A stretch of 64,000 nt of DNA from Ilyomonas sp963847085 (GCA_963847085.1 CAWJYO010000010.1:124001-188000); one strand, 5' to 3'; positions 45,558 through 54,318 are shown, counted from the stretch's first letter. Made by a program: numbers and translations. Notes: generated by a model not told the origin, from the letters alone.

Positions 45558-46868
45558 ATGATTGGAATTGTTGTTCTTCTTTTTGTCCTAATCCTTATCA
45601 ACGGCGTTTTCGCTATGAGCGAAATAGCTTTGATTTCGTCGCGCAAAGCGCGATTAGAAAGTCAGGCAATGAAAGGAGATAAACCAGCCAGAGAAGCATT
45701 GGAACTGGCCAACCACCCTGAATCGTTTATTTCAACCGTACAATTCGCCATTACACTCATCACTTTTATCACGGGTATTTTTTCAGGAAAAAATATTGAA
45801 AACGCTTTTGTTCCGCTACTCAGTCGTTTTCAATTGTTTCAGCCTTACGCCCAAACGATTTCTACTGTTTTGGTTGTTATCATCATCACTTATTTTTCAT
45901 TGGTGTTTGGCGAGCTTGTGCCGAAACGCATCGGCTTGAGCAATCCCGAAGGTATTTCTAAAGTAATGGCAAAGCCAATGCGCTTCATTACTTTTATCAC
46001 CTATCCATTCATTTGGCTGTTGGGGAAAAGCAGCAGTATTTTGATTCGGCTTTTGCGCATTCGCCCAAAAGATTCGCAGGTAACAGAAGATGAAATTAAA
46101 GCTATCATTAGCGAAGGCACCGAACATGGCACTATTGAAGAAGCTGAACAGCAAATTATAGAGCGTGTATTTCATTTGAGTGACAGAAACATTGCTTCGC
46201 TAATGACGCACCGCAGCGATATGGTTTGGCTGGATGTGAATGCAACCGTTGAACAGGTAAGAAACAATTTCGATATTCATTCGGTATATCCGCTTTGCGA
46301 AGGCTCGATTGATGAAATTAGAGGCGTTGTTTTTTTAAAAGATTTATTTATAGTGGCGCCCGATACTAAGTTGCAAAAGTTGATGCAGAATGCCATTTTT
46401 GTTCCCGAAACCAACTCGGCTTATCAGGTATTGGAAAAGTTTAAAAGCTCTAAAATTCACTATGCTTTTATTGTGGATGAATACGGCACGCTGCAAGGCA
46501 TGATAACGTTGAACGATATTCTGGAAGCGATTGTAGGCGATATTGCTGAGTCGCATGAAGAAGACTATGAAATTGTACAACGTGAGGACGGTAGTTACCT
46601 GGTGGATGCGCAAATTCCTTATTTTAATTTCTTATCCTACTTCCACATCACAAATTGGTTGGATGACGAAGACGCTGAAACTTTTAACACACTGGCTGGT
46701 TTTATTTTGTACCATTTAGAGCGAATACCCGTTACCGGCGATATAATGCAACACCGCAACTTCTCTTTTGAAATTGTTGACATGGATGGACAACGCATTG
46801 ATAAAGTTCTCATCACACCTTCTGATAAAAAGAAAAAAGAGATAGAAGATAGTGTGAAAGAAGAATAA
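45558..46868 (+). CDS. CNNM/CorC family membrane transporter with CBS domains
   Basis: 436 residues from ATG 45558. The N-terminal DUF21 (CNNM) membrane domain has hydrophobic helices at IVVLLFVLILINGVFAMSEI, FISTVQFAITLITFITGIFS and TISTVLVVIIITYFSLVFGE, with the family phrase LVPKRIGLSNPE. A paired CBS module (LMTHRSDMVWLDVNA and IVDEYGTLQGMITLNDILEA) and a C-terminal CorC_HlyC domain (ETFNTLAGFILYHLERIPVT) follow. The family is linked to Mg2+/Co2+ efflux and is often labelled hemolysin-like. Monocistronic, with its own promoter. Confidence 0.92.
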   Translation: MIGIVVLLFVLILINGVFAMSEIALISSRKARLESQAMKGDKPAREALELANHPESFISTVQFAITLITFITGIFSGKNIENAFVPLLSRFQLFQPYAQTISTVLVVIIITYFSLVFGELVPKRIGLSNPEGISKVMAKPMRFITFITYPFIWLLGKSSSILIRLLRIRPKDSQVTEDEIKAIISEGTEHGTIEEAEQQIIERVFHLSDRNIASLMTHRSDMVWLDVNATVEQVRNNFDIHSVYPLCEGSIDEIRGVVFLKDLFIVAPDTKLQKLMQNAIFVPETNSAYQVLEKFKSSKIHYAFIVDEYGTLQGMITLNDILEAIVGDIAESHEEDYEIVQREDGSYLVDAQIPYFNFLSYFHITNWLDDEDAETFNTLAGFILYHLERIPVTGDIMQHRNFSFEIVDMDGQRIDKVLITPSDKKKKEIEDSVKEE

Positions 46869-46949
46869 TGGGTTAATACAGTTTCTCATTTCTTCCTTAA
46901 CCGAAAAGAAAACCTTCTTTACTACTTTATAATTAGTACAAAAACAAAC

Positions 46950-48743
46950 TTGGCATTAACTCTGTTACAACAACTTGTTTATGTTTGTCCCTTTAACCTG
47001 TTTGATTCATTGAAGCGTTTTATTCATCGTTTGTTTCATTGGGAGTTGTGGCCGTTCAGCGTTATTTATGCGCCATTGATTTTTGTATGGTTGTATTACT
47101 TCATTAAGGCAAGAGCCTTCTGGTATTTCTCCAATGTCAATCCAACCCTTACCTTTTCGGGTTTTGAGGGCGAACCAAAGCAGGAAATGTATGAGCAAAT
47201 GCCACGCAACTTGTATCCATCAACGATTTATGTGCTGGCAACCGAAGAACCGATCTACATTGCAAAGCATTTAGGGGAAGCCGGTATTTCGTTTCCTTTT
47301 ATTGCAAAGCCTAACATTGGAACACAGGGTTTAATGTGCCGCAAAATCAATACTATAAACGAGTTGCTGCAGTATCATTCTTTCATCAATACAGATTATG
47401 TAATTCAAACCTTTGTTGATTTACCCGAAGAATATAGCGTGTTCTATATTCGTTACCCTAACGAAAAAAGGGGAAAGATTACGGGTTTGATTTTGAAGAA
47501 TTATCTATCTGTTGTTGGCGATGGAACATCTACTTTGCAGCAATTGATTTTAAAAGATAGCAAAGCCAGATACAGAACCGAAGAACTGTTTTCCAAGCAT
47601 AAAGATTGTCTTCATTGCATTGTTGCCAATGGCGAAAAATACCAACTAAGTTATATGGGCAATCACAACAGGGGCGCACGTTTCACCAATTTGCATTACG
47701 AAATTGATGAACAATTGTGCGCTGTATTTGATGCCATCCAGCAAACGATGCCTCGGTTTTATTATGGCAGATACGATTTAAAATGTACTTCCCTTTGCGA
47801 TTTAAAAAAGGGCAAAAATATTCAGATATTGGAATACAACGGAACAGGCGCCGAGCCCAACCATATTTACGATTGCGGCATGAGTTATACCACCGCTTTG
47901 CAAACCATTGTACAACACTGGAGAGATATGTATTCGATAGGAAGAATCAATTATAAAAAAGGCATTCCTTATTACTCTTTCCGGCAGGGAAGAAGACACA
48001 TGAAAATCACCAATCGCCTTTACGGAACGATTAAGAAAACAGGACGCTACTTTCAACTTATAAATCACTTTCCCTTTTATGCTATTATTGCTAATTTTAT
48101 GAACATCATCGGTACCGCAGCACTCGGTTGGCTGGTTAGCTTTTTAGGGCAGTTGCCGTTGGGAAATATGAGCATTACTTCCACGCAAATTACCATGGAA
48201 GAAGGTTTTAAAAAAGCCTGGCAATTCAGCATTGGTGTTGCCATTGTTGAAATGATTTACCTGCGCGTTGCCTTGTCGGGAATGAACTGGGTGGTGGCTC
48301 ACAAAACATTTTTTGAAGTGCTGAACTGGGTTGCCATTCTTTTGTTCGCAACGCTTGGCATTGTTACTATTGTTTCTGCATCAAAACAAAAGAAAGATAA
48401 AAAAGCGATTCTTTTAAACAATAAGCTTAACCGTTTTTTATTAGGCTTAAGTATGAGCGCCGTGAATCCGATTCAAATTCCCTTTTGGTTTACCTGGAGT
48501 GTAGCATTGATAAAATCAGGCGCATTAACGCCATCAATTGCTCATTACAATGCGTTTACAGCAGGCGCTGGCATAGGAACCATTTCGGGATTGATAGTGT
48601 ATATGTATGGGGGCAAATGGCTCATTACAAAAATGAACGCGAAGCAGTCAGCAATGAATAAATTCATGGGTGCCATTTTTATTCTTACCGCATTTATTCA
48701 ACTGTATAAAGTAGTGATTGAACCGATGATAAAAGGAAAATAA
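46950..48743 (+). CDS. ATP-grasp domain fused to a LysE-type transporter domain
   Basis: 597 residues, TTG start. Residues 1-70 carry a membrane-associated segment (PFSVIYAPLIFVWLYYFIKA). About 80-350 form an ATP-grasp ligase core resembling D-Ala-D-Ala ligase-like proteins: ISFPFIAKPNIGTQGLMCRK, VIQTFVDLPEEYSVFYIRYP, FYYGRYDLKC and ILEYNGTGAEPNHIYD (metal site). From about 385 a six-helix LysE-like exporter follows (LGWLVSFLGQLPLGNMSIT, GVAIVEMIYLRVAL, SAVNPIQIPFWFTWSVALIK). The frame is open throughout. Because single-base errors are common here, two adjacent genes joined by a lost stop cannot be excluded: ATG at Met 385 (MNIIGTAALG) would be a natural start for the exporter. Substrate unknown. 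Confidence 0.75.
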   Translation: MALTLLQQLVYVCPFNLFDSLKRFIHRLFHWELWPFSVIYAPLIFVWLYYFIKARAFWYFSNVNPTLTFSGFEGEPKQEMYEQMPRNLYPSTIYVLATEEPIYIAKHLGEAGISFPFIAKPNIGTQGLMCRKINTINELLQYHSFINTDYVIQTFVDLPEEYSVFYIRYPNEKRGKITGLILKNYLSVVGDGTSTLQQLILKDSKARYRTEELFSKHKDCLHCIVANGEKYQLSYMGNHNRGARFTNLHYEIDEQLCAVFDAIQQTMPRFYYGRYDLKCTSLCDLKKGKNIQILEYNGTGAEPNHIYDCGMSYTTALQTIVQHWRDMYSIGRINYKKGIPYYSFRQGRRHMKITNRLYGTIKKTGRYFQLINHFPFYAIIANFMNIIGTAALGWLVSFLGQLPLGNMSITSTQITMEEGFKKAWQFSIGVAIVEMIYLRVALSGMNWVVAHKTFFEVLNWVAILLFATLGIVTIVSASKQKKDKKAILLNNKLNRFLLGLSMSAVNPIQIPFWFTWSVALIKSGALTPSIAHYNAFTAGAGIGTISGLIVYMYGGKWLITKMNAKQSAMNKFMGAIFILTAFIQLYKVVIEPMIKGK

Positions 48744-48845
48744 ACTTCTGATACGATGATAAAAAATGAGTAAAAACAAAAAGGAAAATCTTTGTTTTCT
48801 TTTCCTGTCTTTCTTCTTCCTGACTTTTTAACTTTTCTGGCTCTT

Positions 48846-50165
48846 CTACGCTTCCGCCCATTTATCTCTTTCATCGGGCGAAAATTTCCACGGCGCAAAA
48901 TTGTTTTCGGTGCTGTTAAACATGCTGTTCCATTCGCCCGGCGCATTACTTTCTTCCATAATCAAATAGCGGCGCAACTGCACAATAATATCCAACGGAC
49001 TAATACTTACCGGGCACTCCTGAACACAAGCCTGGCAAGTGGTGCAGGCACGCAGTTCTTCTACGGTAATGTAATCGTGCAGCAAGGTTTTATTGTCGTC
49101 AACCAACTCTTTGTTTTTGCCCATATTTTTACGCACATCCTCCATCCGGTCGCGCGTGTCCATCATAATCTTTCGTGGACTTAATTTTTTACCCGTAATG
49201 TTCGCCGGACAAGCTGCCGTGCAACGGCCACATTCCGTACAACTATAAGCTTCCATCAGGTTGCGCCAGCTCAAATCGAAGATGTCTTTCGCACCAAACC
49301 GTTTCGGCTCTGTTGCCACTTCGTTGGTTGGCGCCAGTTCGGGTTGCATCGCATACAACACTTCGTTTTGTATTTCGGGCATATTGCGCATTTTTCCCTG
49401 CGGAATCAATCGTCCGTAATACGTGTTTGGAAACGCAAGAATAATGTGCAAATGTTTTGAATAAGGCAGATAATTTAAGAACGCAAAAATGCCGATGATG
49501 TGCAGCCACCAACAAGTTCGTTCAATAACCTGAAGTGATGAATTGCTCGCGTTTGTAAAAAGAGGTTGTAAAAAAGACGACACCAGAAAGTTGCCGGTTT
49601 TAGTAATGCCATATTCTCCATAACCGCGTTGCTGCAACGTAGTATCGGCAGCATTCATGGTTAGAAATAGAGTCATCAAAATAATCTCGGTTATCAAAAT
49701 ATAATTCGCATCGCTCTTCGGAAAACCTTTCAAATCTTTGCTGCGCAAGCGTTTGATGTGGCCTACATTTCTTCTCAATAAAAAAACAATACAAGATACA
49801 AGTACCAACAAGGCAAGCACTTCAAAAGCACCTATTAGAAAAGGATAGAAGCTACCCATAGGACCGGCAAATAACCGATGCTTACCAAACAAGCCATCCA
49901 ATGCTATTTCAAGCACTTCGATGTTGATGATGATGAAGCCCGCATAAATCAAAAGGTGCAGCACAGCCACCAATGGATTGCGAAACATTTTCTTTTGTCC
50001 CAAAGCCAGCAACAACACGTTTTTCCAGCGTTTGCCCGGCTCATCGGTAATGGCTTCGTCTCTGCCCAGTAAAATGTTTGCACGAATTTGTGCCGCTTTT
50101 TTCCAGAATAAAACAACAGCAACAATTACCAACAGAATAAAGGCAATTTGGGCAACAATATGCAT
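48846..50165 (-). CDS. Membrane-bound Fe-S oxidoreductase (HdrD/DsrK-like N-terminal half)
   Basis: 439 residues. The membrane part spans about 1-230, with helices at QIAFILLVIVAVVLFW, VAVLHLLIYAGFIIINIEVL, EVLALLVLVSCIVFLL and LITEIILMTLFLTMN, and a histidine-containing helix in WWLHIIGIFAFLNYL that may bind heme. Two 4Fe-4S motifs follow: SCTECGRCTAACPANITGK and ACTTCQACVQECPVSISP. In Bacteroidota such a gene is usually next to a CCG-domain (HdrB-like) partner. None is adjacent here: the downstream neighbour is convergent and the upstream one divergent. Probable role: electron transfer between quinone and a thiol or other carrier. The exact substrate is unknown. Confidence 0.88.
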   Translation of the reverse strand: MHIVAQIAFILLVIVAVVLFWKKAAQIRANILLGRDEAITDEPGKRWKNVLLLALGQKKMFRNPLVAVLHLLIYAGFIIINIEVLEIALDGLFGKHRLFAGPMGSFYPFLIGAFEVLALLVLVSCIVFLLRRNVGHIKRLRSKDLKGFPKSDANYILITEIILMTLFLTMNAADTTLQQRGYGEYGITKTGNFLVSSFLQPLFTNASNSSLQVIERTCWWLHIIGIFAFLNYLPYSKHLHIILAFPNTYYGRLIPQGKMRNMPEIQNEVLYAMQPELAPTNEVATEPKRFGAKDIFDLSWRNLMEAYSCTECGRCTAACPANITGKKLSPRKIMMDTRDRMEDVRKNMGKNKELVDDNKTLLHDYITVEELRACTTCQACVQECPVSISPLDIIVQLRRYLIMEESNAPGEWNSMFNSTENNFAPWKFSPDERDKWAEA

Positions 50166-50246
50166 ACGGGAAAGTTGAGTTGCAAGATAAATGAAGATGC
50201 GGGATAGTTATTACTTTTGATAGTGGATTAATTTAAAACAACAGCT

Positions 50247-50313
50247 CCCGCAGATAGCGCAGATGACGCAGAATGAATCTAAATTATCTGCGTTTATCTG
50301 CGCTATCTGCGGG
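50247..50313. repeat. Inverted repeat 11 (9-nt period, CGCAGATAG type)
   Basis: CCCGCAGATAGCGCAGAT (50247-50264) pairs perfectly with 50296-50313. Both arms are tandem 9-nt units (CGCAGATAG and CGCAGATGA on the left; ATCTGCGCT on the right). It lies in the divergent gap before the phosphoribosyltransferase gene. Confidence 0.9.
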
Positions 50314-50339
50314 ACATTATTCAATCAGTATCATTGTTT

Positions 50340-50347
50340 TATTTTTG
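50340..50347 (+). promoter_or_regulatory. Candidate -7 box for the phosphoribosyltransferase gene
   Basis: TATTTTTG matches TAnnTTTG, 17 nt before ATG 50365. Confidence 0.55.
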
Positions 50348-50364
50348 TTGATAAATAGCAAAAG

Positions 50365-50889
50365 ATGACGGAACGAAATTATGTGCTTACACGCGAAGTT
50401 GCCCTTGAAAAACTGCACCGGATGGCATTGCAAATTGCCGAGGATATTAGCGAAGAAGAAACGCCACTGGTGCTTATCGGCATCAGGCAAAGTGGTATGG
50501 TGATAGCCGAACAGGTTAGTTTGTTTTTACAGCAATATATCAAAGCTGACGTAAAGCTGTTGTCCGTTCATCTCGACAAGCATTTTCCTACACAAACTTC
50601 CCTAAGCGAGGAAATAAATTTTGATGATAAAAATGTAATTTTTGTAGATGATGTCAGCAACAGCGGACGCACTTTGCTATATGCGTTGAAGCCGTTGCTC
50701 AACTATCGTCCGAAACGTGTGCAGATACTGGTGTTGGTAGAACGGATGCACAAGCAATTTCCCATCAAACCCGATTATGTGGGCGTTTCAGTGGCTACTA
50801 CTGTGGAAGATTATATCCAGGTAGAAATTGAAGGGGGCGAAATAAAAGGTGCATTTATAAAACCTGCTGTTGAAGAAATAGTGAGATAA
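50365..50889 (+). CDS. PyrR-like phosphoribosyltransferase
   Basis: 174 residues. Type I PRTase fold: LVLIGIRQSGMVIAEQVSLF at the pyrophosphate loop, the PRPP-binding signature VIFVDDVSNSGRTLLYAL, and the C-terminal YVGVSVATTVEDYIQVEIEG. The length and order match PyrR-type uracil phosphoribosyltransferases and the related Bacteroidota phosphoribosyltransferase family proteins. In Gram-positives PyrR attenuates pyr operons; no pyr gene or RNA attenuator is seen here, so a regulatory role is unsupported. Convergent with the MBL gene, 20 nt apart. Confidence 0.85.
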   Translation: MTERNYVLTREVALEKLHRMALQIAEDISEEETPLVLIGIRQSGMVIAEQVSLFLQQYIKADVKLLSVHLDKHFPTQTSLSEEINFDDKNVIFVDDVSNSGRTLLYALKPLLNYRPKRVQILVLVERMHKQFPIKPDYVGVSVATTVEDYIQVEIEGGEIKGAFIKPAVEEIVR

Positions 50890-50909
50890 AAAGGGCGAAA
50901 AGAATTTCC

Positions 50910-51740
50910 TCAAAACAAAGAAAGCTGTTCAGTGGTTGCAGCGGGAAAGTGGGACTTGCGGATAAAGCAGGATTGCTTTTTAATTTCAAACACATCGGTT
51001 TCTTTATACCGCGAAGCCACAACAACTTGCGTGTTGCCCGCATGGGCATCAAACATTTCTTTTACTAATTGCGGATGATTATTTTCCTTCGATAAATGCG
51101 ATAAAAACAAATGGCTCATAAATGGCGGCTTGTGCTTTATAAACAATTCCAGCGCTTGCCGGTTTGATAAATGCCCTTGTTTGCCTGAAATGCGGTTTTT
51201 TAAATGCTGCGGATACCTGCCTTGTGCCAACATCGCTTCATCGTAATTGGCTTCTAAAAAAGCAGCGTGGCATTGTTTAAAATGATGAATCACATGGTTG
51301 CACGGAGAGCCAATATCAGTAAATACACCAATGGTAATGTCTTCATCGTTCACAACAAAGCTATGCGGCTCGGCGGCATCGTGCCATTTTGGAAATGCCG
51401 TAATTTGTAAGCTCCCAATGGCAACTGGCTGGTGAGGTAAGAATGGCTGTGCTGCTACGTTTTGTAAACCATTATTACATCCCCGTAAAGTAGGTTCGGT
51501 GATATAAACCGGCAGTTTATGTTTTTTAGAAAGAACGGCTACGCCCTGTATATGGTCGCTATGTTCGTGCGAAATAAAAATGGCTTTTATTTTTTGTATC
51601 GAGAGCTGCAAACGCTGCATTCTCGTTTCGGTTTCGCGGCACGAAATACCGGCATCAATCAACACAGCCTCTTCGCTGTTTCCAACATAATAACAATTGC
51701 CATTGCTTCCCGAGGCGAGTGATGCGATAAAAAGCGACAT
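50910..51740 (-). CDS. MBL-fold metallohydrolase, WalJ/YycJ-like
   Basis: 276 residues from ATG 51740 (MSLFIASLASGSNGN), which opens the conserved SLASGSNGNCYYVGN motif. The longer frame to 51770 is not favoured. The metal-binding core FISHEHSDHIQGVAVLSKKH (HxHxDH) is present, with further ligands in FTDIGSPCNHVIHHF, CHAAFLEANYDE and FLSHLSKENNHP. Cytoplasmic, probably a nuclease-type hydrolase; in Firmicutes YycJ/WalJ relates to cell-wall and DNA-repair functions. It is not coupled to a WalK/WalR pair here. Confidence 0.88.
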   Translation of the reverse strand: MSLFIASLASGSNGNCYYVGNSEEAVLIDAGISCRETETRMQRLQLSIQKIKAIFISHEHSDHIQGVAVLSKKHKLPVYITEPTLRGCNNGLQNVAAQPFLPHQPVAIGSLQITAFPKWHDAAEPHSFVVNDEDITIGVFTDIGSPCNHVIHHFKQCHAAFLEANYDEAMLAQGRYPQHLKNRISGKQGHLSNRQALELFIKHKPPFMSHLFLSHLSKENNHPQLVKEMFDAHAGNTQVVVASRYKETDVFEIKKQSCFIRKSHFPAATTEQLSLF

Positions 51741-51958
51741 GATAACAAAGAAACCAATTTTTTGAATCAATTGTTGTTAAGGAAAGTAGGAGTAAGACAA
51801 CAAACAATAATGTTTTATTTCTGTTCAATGAGTTAGAGTTGGAGCGTTGAAAAATTGAGAGACTTTCTTTTTATGCACATCACATTTGTGTTTTTGCAGA
51901 CAAAATATTCAATCCTTTTTAATTTTGGCTGAATGAAAACAAAGGCATTAACTTTGCT

Positions 51959-51966
51959 AAATATTT
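51959..51966 (+). promoter_or_regulatory. Candidate -7 box for the UmuD-like gene
   Basis: TAACTTTG matches TAnnTTTG, 21 nt before ATG 51988. A second match, TAATTTTG at 51920-51927, lies 32 nt further upstream of it. Confidence 0.5.
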
Positions 51967-51987
51967 TAGTAAAACCAAAAACTTTTT

Positions 51988-52422
51988 ATGAATGACATTG
52001 TATTGCAAAATGCTGTTTATAAAGGCAGCAAGCAAATAGGGCTGCATCATGTTCCAACGGCAAAAGCCACCGGTTTCAATGCAGCCGCAGATGATTATAT
52101 GGAGCGTGGTATTGATTTGAATGAACAACTCATCGGCAACAAACTCGCTACTTATTTTTTTCGGATGAACAGCGATGCTATGAAAGGAGCGGGGATTGAA
52201 TGTAGTGATGTTTTGATTGTTGACAGAAGCCTTCCCGCATGTAGCGGAAAAATAATTGTGGCTTCTTTTGAAGGCGAATTAATTGTGCGTCGTCTTTATC
52301 AAACGACCAACTGTATAAAGCTGGTTGCTGAGAATGAAGCTTGTTCCTCTATTACCATCAATAGTAACAACAGCTTCGCGGTTTGGGGCGTAGTTACTTA
52401 TGTTATTCACACAGTTAGTTAG
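51988..52422 (+). CDS. UmuD-like S24 protein with substituted catalytic dyad
   Basis: 144 residues. It aligns by eye with UmuD: TGFNAAADDYMERGIDLNEQL (the region around the self-cleavage site), then YFFRMNSDAMKGAGIECSDV, LIVDRSLPACSGKIIVASF, EGELIVRRLY and SSITINSNNSFAVWGVVTYV. In UmuD the nucleophile is the Ser of GDSM and the general base is the first Lys of TVKKL. Here the matching positions read SDAM and IVRRL: Ser to Ala and Lys to Arg. If the alignment is right it cannot cleave itself. No umuC lies next to it. It may be a processing-dead relative or an unusual regulator. No LexA-type DNA-binding domain is present. Confidence 0.75.
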   Translation: MNDIVLQNAVYKGSKQIGLHHVPTAKATGFNAAADDYMERGIDLNEQLIGNKLATYFFRMNSDAMKGAGIECSDVLIVDRSLPACSGKIIVASFEGELIVRRLYQTTNCIKLVAENEACSSITINSNNSFAVWGVVTYVIHTVS

Positions 52423-52452
52423 CATCTCACCATAAACCTTGAATTGTAAAAC

Positions 52453-52486
52453 AATCTCCGGTTGTCTAACCGGAGATTTGTTTTTA
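52453..52486. terminator. Terminator between convergent umuD-like and tonB2 genes
   Basis: AATCTCCGGTT (52453-52463) pairs with AACCGGAGATT (52468-52478) around GTCT, followed by TTGTTTTT. Confidence 0.9.
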
Positions 52487-52490
52487 TTTT

Positions 52491-53324
52491 TTATTGATTT
52501 TCCGAAACAACAAATATGATGGTTTGTTTTTGCCGGTATAATACAGCGTGCCCGTTCTGCATAGCAGGCAGCCAGGTTTTAGAATGTTGTATCGCACGCA
52601 CAGCTTCGGCTGCCGTGCCATAACCCGGATCGTTTTCGGCTTTTACTTCCGAAATATTTCCTTCTTTATCAACCAGAAAAGAAACAATCACTGTATAGCT
52701 GCCAACCGGCGCGCCGTTATCGGTTGGTACTTGGGAGCGCAGATTGCGTTGCAGATAATCTGCCCAGACAGTTAAGCCGCCTGGAAATCTGGCTTCCTGC
52801 TGAACGGTATAAAAAAGCTTTGAATAATCTTCTTCTTTCATCAGCTTTTCTTCACTGCCGGTCCCCTGTTCAACAGGAGGATTTACAACATCACTTCTGT
52901 TTCCTGAATGGGTTGTTATGTCTATTTTTAAGTTCTCTATCGCATCTTGTGTGGCAGGTGGTTCAGTTACCCATTTGTCATCAGTAATTTTTGGGGTTGT
53001 TACTTTAATGGTTGCAACCTGAACGTGTTGAACCTGGATGGGTTTCGGCTGGTGCAGCGGTTGAATGACTTCTTCTTTAGGATGTGTGCTGATAGTTTTC
53101 AAATCAATCACAGGCCCAACCATCTCAGTACGGGCAAAGGTTTGTTGCTTACTTTTCCATGAAAAAATAAAGGTAAAAACAAAGCACGCAATTATCATTG
53201 TAAAGAGAGCCGTAAGCAATCGCTTGTTGTAAGTTTTGCGAAGCTCATAAGCGCCATAACTTTTGTTTTTGCCCGCAAATAAAATATCCAAAACATCGGT
53301 TTGTAAAGTGTTGTTTAAGTTCAT
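52491..53324 (-). CDS. TonB-family protein (paralogue 2)
   Basis: 277 residues. A short cytoplasmic N-terminus with the Bacteroidota motif FAGKNKSYGAYELRKTYNKR precedes one membrane helix (LTALFTMIIACFVFTFIF). A Pro/Thr-rich periplasmic spacer (about 65-155) leads to the C-terminal TonB domain: FPGGLTVWADYLQRNL, NGAPVGSYTVIVSFLVDKEG and YGTAAEAVRAIQHSKTWLPA. It couples inner-membrane proton motive force to outer-membrane transporters. About 140 nt downstream of paralogue 1, from which it is separated by a terminator, so it may be transcribed at a lower level or from its own promoter. Confidence 0.92.
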   Translation of the reverse strand: MNLNNTLQTDVLDILFAGKNKSYGAYELRKTYNKRLLTALFTMIIACFVFTFIFSWKSKQQTFARTEMVGPVIDLKTISTHPKEEVIQPLHQPKPIQVQHVQVATIKVTTPKITDDKWVTEPPATQDAIENLKIDITTHSGNRSDVVNPPVEQGTGSEEKLMKEEDYSKLFYTVQQEARFPGGLTVWADYLQRNLRSQVPTDNGAPVGSYTVIVSFLVDKEGNISEVKAENDPGYGTAAEAVRAIQHSKTWLPAMQNGHAVLYRQKQTIIFVVSENQ

Positions 53325-53407
53325 AATAATTGTTTCTCAATGAGATGGATGCACCAACACTTTTCCATAATACTCTCTAAATAAATTTATTATAAATGAT
53401 ATAAAAT

Positions 53408-53439
53408 AAAAAGTCTCCAACGAAAGTTGGAGACTTTTT
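53408..53439 (-). terminator. Terminator between the two tonB genes
   Basis: AAAAAGTCTCCAAC pairs perfectly with GTTGGAGACTTTTT around a GAAA tetraloop. It lies just after the stop of paralogue 1 and before paralogue 2. Confidence 0.9.
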
Positions 53440-53463
53440 ATCTCAGTCATTAAAACAAAGCTC

Positions 53464-54291
53464 TTACTGACCTTCCTGTACCTGGAATGTAATAGATTGT
53501 TTTTGACGATAAATTACGTTTCTGCCATTTTGAACAGCCGGTGTCCAGGCTGGTCCGCGTTGTATAACACGCACCGCTTCTGCAGCTGTTCCATAGCCCG
53601 GATCGTTTTCCGATTTTACTTCCGAAATGGCGCCTGTTTTATCTACAAGGAATGAAACAATCACGGTATAGTTGCCGGGAGGCGCTCCATTATCGGTTGG
53701 CACTTCCGAGCGAAGATTGCGTTTGAGGTAAGCTATCCATGCTTCAGGGCCACCGGGGAACTTAGCCTGAATTTGTACCGTTTTAAATTCCTTATCATAG
53801 TCTTCGGTTACTTTCGGAGCTTCCACCACACCTGTTCCATGTTCTTCAACCGGCGGTGCTACTACATCCGATTTCACACCTTCCTGGTTGATGGTACCAA
53901 TCTTGGTATCTTCCAGTTCTTTTTGTTCCGGAGGCGGTTGTTTTACTTCTTCATCCTTTACAATTTTGGGCGGCGTAAATTGTTTGATTTCAATTTTAGG
54001 CGGCTCAATTTTCGGTGGAGGCGGAGGTGGAGGCGGTTCAGGCTTTGGCTGTTCTTTTACGTTTTGTAAATCCACATCCTGAATAACGATTTGCGCCTGC
54101 TTTTGGGTGCCTTTGAATTTAGACACCGCAAAAGCAATACCTGCCGAAAGACAAACAGCAAACATTACTATCATCGCAATGGTAATGCGGCGGTTGTATG
54201 TTTTACGCAGTTCATAAGCACCATACTCCTTATTCTTTCCTTCAAACAGAATGTCGAGGAAATCGGCACTTAAAATTTTGTTTTTATCCAT
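53464..54291 (-). CDS. TonB-family protein (paralogue 1)
   Basis: 275 residues, laid out like its neighbour. The N-terminal FEGKNKEYGAYELRKTYNRR is followed by one membrane helix (ITIAMIVMFAVCLSAGIAFA). A strongly proline-rich spacer (PKPEPPPPPPPPKIEPPKIE) precedes the C-terminal TonB domain FPGGPEAWIAYLKRNLRSEV and YGTAAEAVRVIQRGPAWTPA. The long proline run is the rigid segment that spans the periplasm. Fourth gene of exbB-exbD-exbD-tonB, ending at a strong terminator. It probably arose with paralogue 2 by tandem duplication. Confidence 0.94.
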   Translation of the reverse strand: MDKNKILSADFLDILFEGKNKEYGAYELRKTYNRRITIAMIVMFAVCLSAGIAFAVSKFKGTQKQAQIVIQDVDLQNVKEQPKPEPPPPPPPPKIEPPKIEIKQFTPPKIVKDEEVKQPPPEQKELEDTKIGTINQEGVKSDVVAPPVEEHGTGVVEAPKVTEDYDKEFKTVQIQAKFPGGPEAWIAYLKRNLRSEVPTDNGAPPGNYTVIVSFLVDKTGAISEVKSENDPGYGTAAEAVRVIQRGPAWTPAVQNGRNVIYRQKQSITFQVQEGQ

Positions 54292-54318
54292 AATTTTTAA
54301 TTTAAAATCGGGTGATAT

